From a virus, in IMG/VR virus record IMGVR_UViG_3300046517_000280, positions 1 to 20,149 of that record: a stretch of DNA of 20,149 nt, one strand, 5' to 3'. Position 1 is the stretch's first letter. Each line of letters opens with the position of its first letter. Position numbers and translations under genes: made by a program. Shown one piece after another: positions 18,481-20,149 of the stretch. The notes under the pieces are model-generated. The model was not told the origin of the DNA and made no database searches. It worked only from the letters and a program-made list of their open reading frames with translations.

Positions 18481-20149
18481 GCATCACGGTTCAGGGGCCC
18501 GGCGGCTCCAGCATCGAGTTCCCCGATGGGACCGACGCCGCGACGATCGACAAGGTGATGCGTCAGGCGACCGGTGCGAAGCCGAGCGCGGCGCCCGCAG
18601 CGGGCCCAGAGCCGGGCCTCGCCGAGGCGATCGGCCGAGGTGCCGCTGCCGGCGCGACCTTCAACTTTTACGACGAGCTGGCGGGCCTCTCGAAGGCCTC
18701 GGGGGATCGCGGGGCCGACCAGCCGATGAGCCTCGGGCAGCTGGTGAAGGGCGCCTACAAGAAGCTGACCGGCGACCCCGAGGCCGAGCAGCGCTACCAG
18801 GCCGAGGTCGACACCCAGCGCAAGGCCCAAGAGGCAGCACAGCAGGCGCACCCTGCGGGCTATCTCGGCGGTGAGGTGCTCGGCTCGATCCCGAGTGTGG
18901 TCGCGGGTGGCGCCGCCGGCTCAGCGCTGCGAGCCACGGGCGTGCCTGGCAGTGGCGCTGCCGCCGCCTTGCTGTCGGGCGCTCCTGCCGAGGGCGCTGG
19001 CGCCGTGGCCAGGGGCGCGGCCTTGGTCGGTTCCGGGGCTGGCTATGGGGCGCTCGCCGGGGCCGGTGCCGCCAAGGAAGGCGAGCGCGCGGCAGGGGCT
19101 GGATCGGGCGCGCTCACCGGAGCCATCGCCGCGCCCCTCGTAGCGGGCGCTGGGGCTGTTCTCGGAAATGTGGCCGGCCATATCGGGGCGACAATCAGCC
19201 CTGCTAGGCGAGCCGCCGGGGCCGTTCGCGAGGCGGTCGAGAGCGACAGCGGCAATGTCGGCGACATCGCCTCTCAGATGGCAGGGGCCCAGGCGCGCGG
19301 CCAGCCGGCGACCATGGCGGACCTGGCGGGGCCAAATGTGCGGGGCCTCGCCAGCAGCCTCACGCGGGCGCCTGGCGCCACCAAGACCGAGGCGCAGCGC
19401 TTCCTGGAGGACCGGCAGCTCGGAGCGGACCCAGCCTCGATCGGCTCCAATGCGCCCCCGCCGGGCGGCGTGTCCTCACCCGGCTCAAGTCAAGGCGAGC
19501 GCATCAACGACGCTCTTACCGGGCTGACCGGCGGCTCGACGCGGGGCACGCTCGCCACGGCTGACGACATCGTCACTCAGCGAGCCGCCGACGCAGCGCC
19601 GCTCTACGAGGCGGCCCACGCGGCCCAGATCCCCAACGACGCCATCCCGGTGCATCTCCTCGATCGCCTGCAGCGGGCCGGCGTGTTCGACGAGGCGGTG
19701 CAAAAAATGGGGGTGCGGGGCGAGCCGTTCGATATCGGCACGGTGCAGCCTTGGGACGTCATGAAGGAGGCGCTCGGCGACCGCATCGGCGCCGCACAGC
19801 GAGCCGGCCAGAACAGCGCCGCTCGCGACTTCACGCGACTGAAGAACGACCTTACCGGCGCGATCGATGCGGCGGTCCCGGTCTACGCCCAGGCGCGCCA
19901 GGTGTTCGCCGGGCACTCCGAGCTGAATGACGCCCTCGAAGCCGGCGCCAAGGCGTTCGCCCCCTCAGTGCCGCGCGAGGCCCTGCAGCGGGAATATGCG
20001 GCGCTTGGAACGGACGGCGAGCGGCAGATGTATCGCCTGGGCTTCGTCAACGCCGCCAAGGACAGGGTCGCCGGCTACCCCGAGGGCGGCGACAAGGCCA
20101 AGCTCCTGATGGGCAACCGAGCGATCCGCGAGAAGATCTCGGCGATTGC
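18477..20149 (+). CDS. Internal virion/DNA injection protein, 3' end beyond the window
   Basis: A frame opens at ATG 18477 (ATGA overlap with the previous stop) and stays open without a stop to the last base, 557 complete codons, so the protein is C-terminally incomplete. Residues 1-32 read VQGPGGSSIEFPDGTDAATI with DKVMRQATG, a small 'FPDGT...I..vM' segment often found at the N-terminus of phage injection proteins. Residues about 46-127 are helical. Residues about 128-238 are very rich in Gly/Ala with glycine-zipper spacing (GGEVLGSIPSVVAGGAAGSA, ALVGSGAGYGALAGAG, LTGAIAAPLVAGAGAVLGNV), likely membrane-inserting. After a linker, residues about 340 onward are helical (AADAAPLYEAAHAA, PVHLLDRLQRAGVFDEAV, FTRLKNDLTGAIDAAVPVYA). 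The position matches P22 gp16, the protein that helps DNA cross the inner membrane. Confidence 0.8.
   Translation, partial: MSITVQGPGGSSIEFPDGTDAATIDKVMRQATGAKPSAAPAAGPEPGLAEAIGRGAAAGATFNFYDELAGLSKASGDRGADQPMSLGQLVKGAYKKLTGDPEAEQRYQAEVDTQRKAQEAAQQAHPAGYLGGEVLGSIPSVVAGGAAGSALRATGVPGSGAAAALLSGAPAEGAGAVARGAALVGSGAGYGALAGAGAAKEGERAAGAGSGALTGAIAAPLVAGAGAVLGNVAGHIGATISPARRAAGAVREAVESDSGNVGDIASQMAGAQARGQPATMADLAGPNVRGLASSLTRAPGATKTEAQRFLEDRQLGADPASIGSNAPPPGGVSSPGSSQGERINDALTGLTGGSTRGTLATADDIVTQRAADAAPLYEAAHAAQIPNDAIPVHLLDRLQRAGVFDEAVQKMGVRGEPFDIGTVQPWDVMKEALGDRIGAAQRAGQNSAARDFTRLKNDLTGAIDAAVPVYAQARQVFAGHSELNDALEAGAKAFAPSVPREALQREYAALGTDGERQMYRLGFVNAAKDRVAGYPEGGDKAKLLMGNRAIREKISAI

Noticed and set aside
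1-20149. CRISPR array, tRNA gene, insertion sequence or attachment site
   Set aside because: No regularly spaced identical repeats, no cloverleaf-like sequence, no transposase or integrase and no duplicated core were seen on reading either strand.

Overview
The window is a high-GC, single-strand (all +) block of bacteriophage virion-assembly genes from a podovirus-type phage or prophage. The GC-rich codon use and the style of the proteins suggest an alphaproteobacterial host, probably Hyphomicrobiales; this is an inference, since no host gene, integrase, attachment site or tRNA is visible. The gene order matches the P22-type morphogenesis module: small terminase (tentative), large terminase, portal, scaffold, coat, gp4-like adaptor, gp10-like tail hub, then large internal (ejection) proteins. 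The coat protein is of the N4 gp56 type, so the head is mosaic.

Layout. 1-386: tail of an unknown gene and a strong intrinsic terminator. 387-2858: terminase small-subunit candidate, a 362-base non-coding stretch holding a dense run of G-tracts, a tiny Tat-exported histidine-rich protein, and the large terminase. 2858-5361: a 67-aa unknown and a P22-like portal with a collagen-like N-terminal tail. 5371-8504: a two-TM miniprotein, an 819-aa protein resembling polyvalent or ejected phage proteins, a 67-aa protein whose C-terminus copies that of the scaffold, and a one-TM miniprotein. 8505-10870: a structured leader, scaffold, a hairpin that buries the coat gene's Shine-Dalgarno, the coat gene and its terminator. 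10871-13808: putative decoration protein, tandem hairpins, an unknown, gp4-like adaptor, gp10-like hub, 83-aa unknown. 13813-20149: three large internal virion proteins. The first has hendecad repeats, the second has a lytic transglycosylase domain, and the third has glycine-zipper segments and runs off the window with no stop.

How the parts work together. The terminases and portal would package DNA. Scaffold and coat would build the procapsid, apparently under transcriptional (flanking hairpins) and translational (SD hairpin) control. The gp4- and gp10-like proteins would close the portal, and the three long proteins would be ejected to cut peptidoglycan and bridge the envelope. Many junctions overlap as TGATG or ATGA, implying translational coupling.

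Best leads for something undescribed: (1) the shared C-terminal motif of the scaffold and a 67-aa protein; (2) the Tat-exported His-rich peptide between the terminase genes; (3) the G-tract cluster beside it; (4) long 11-residue repeats in the first ejection protein; (5) the SD-occluding hairpin before the coat gene.
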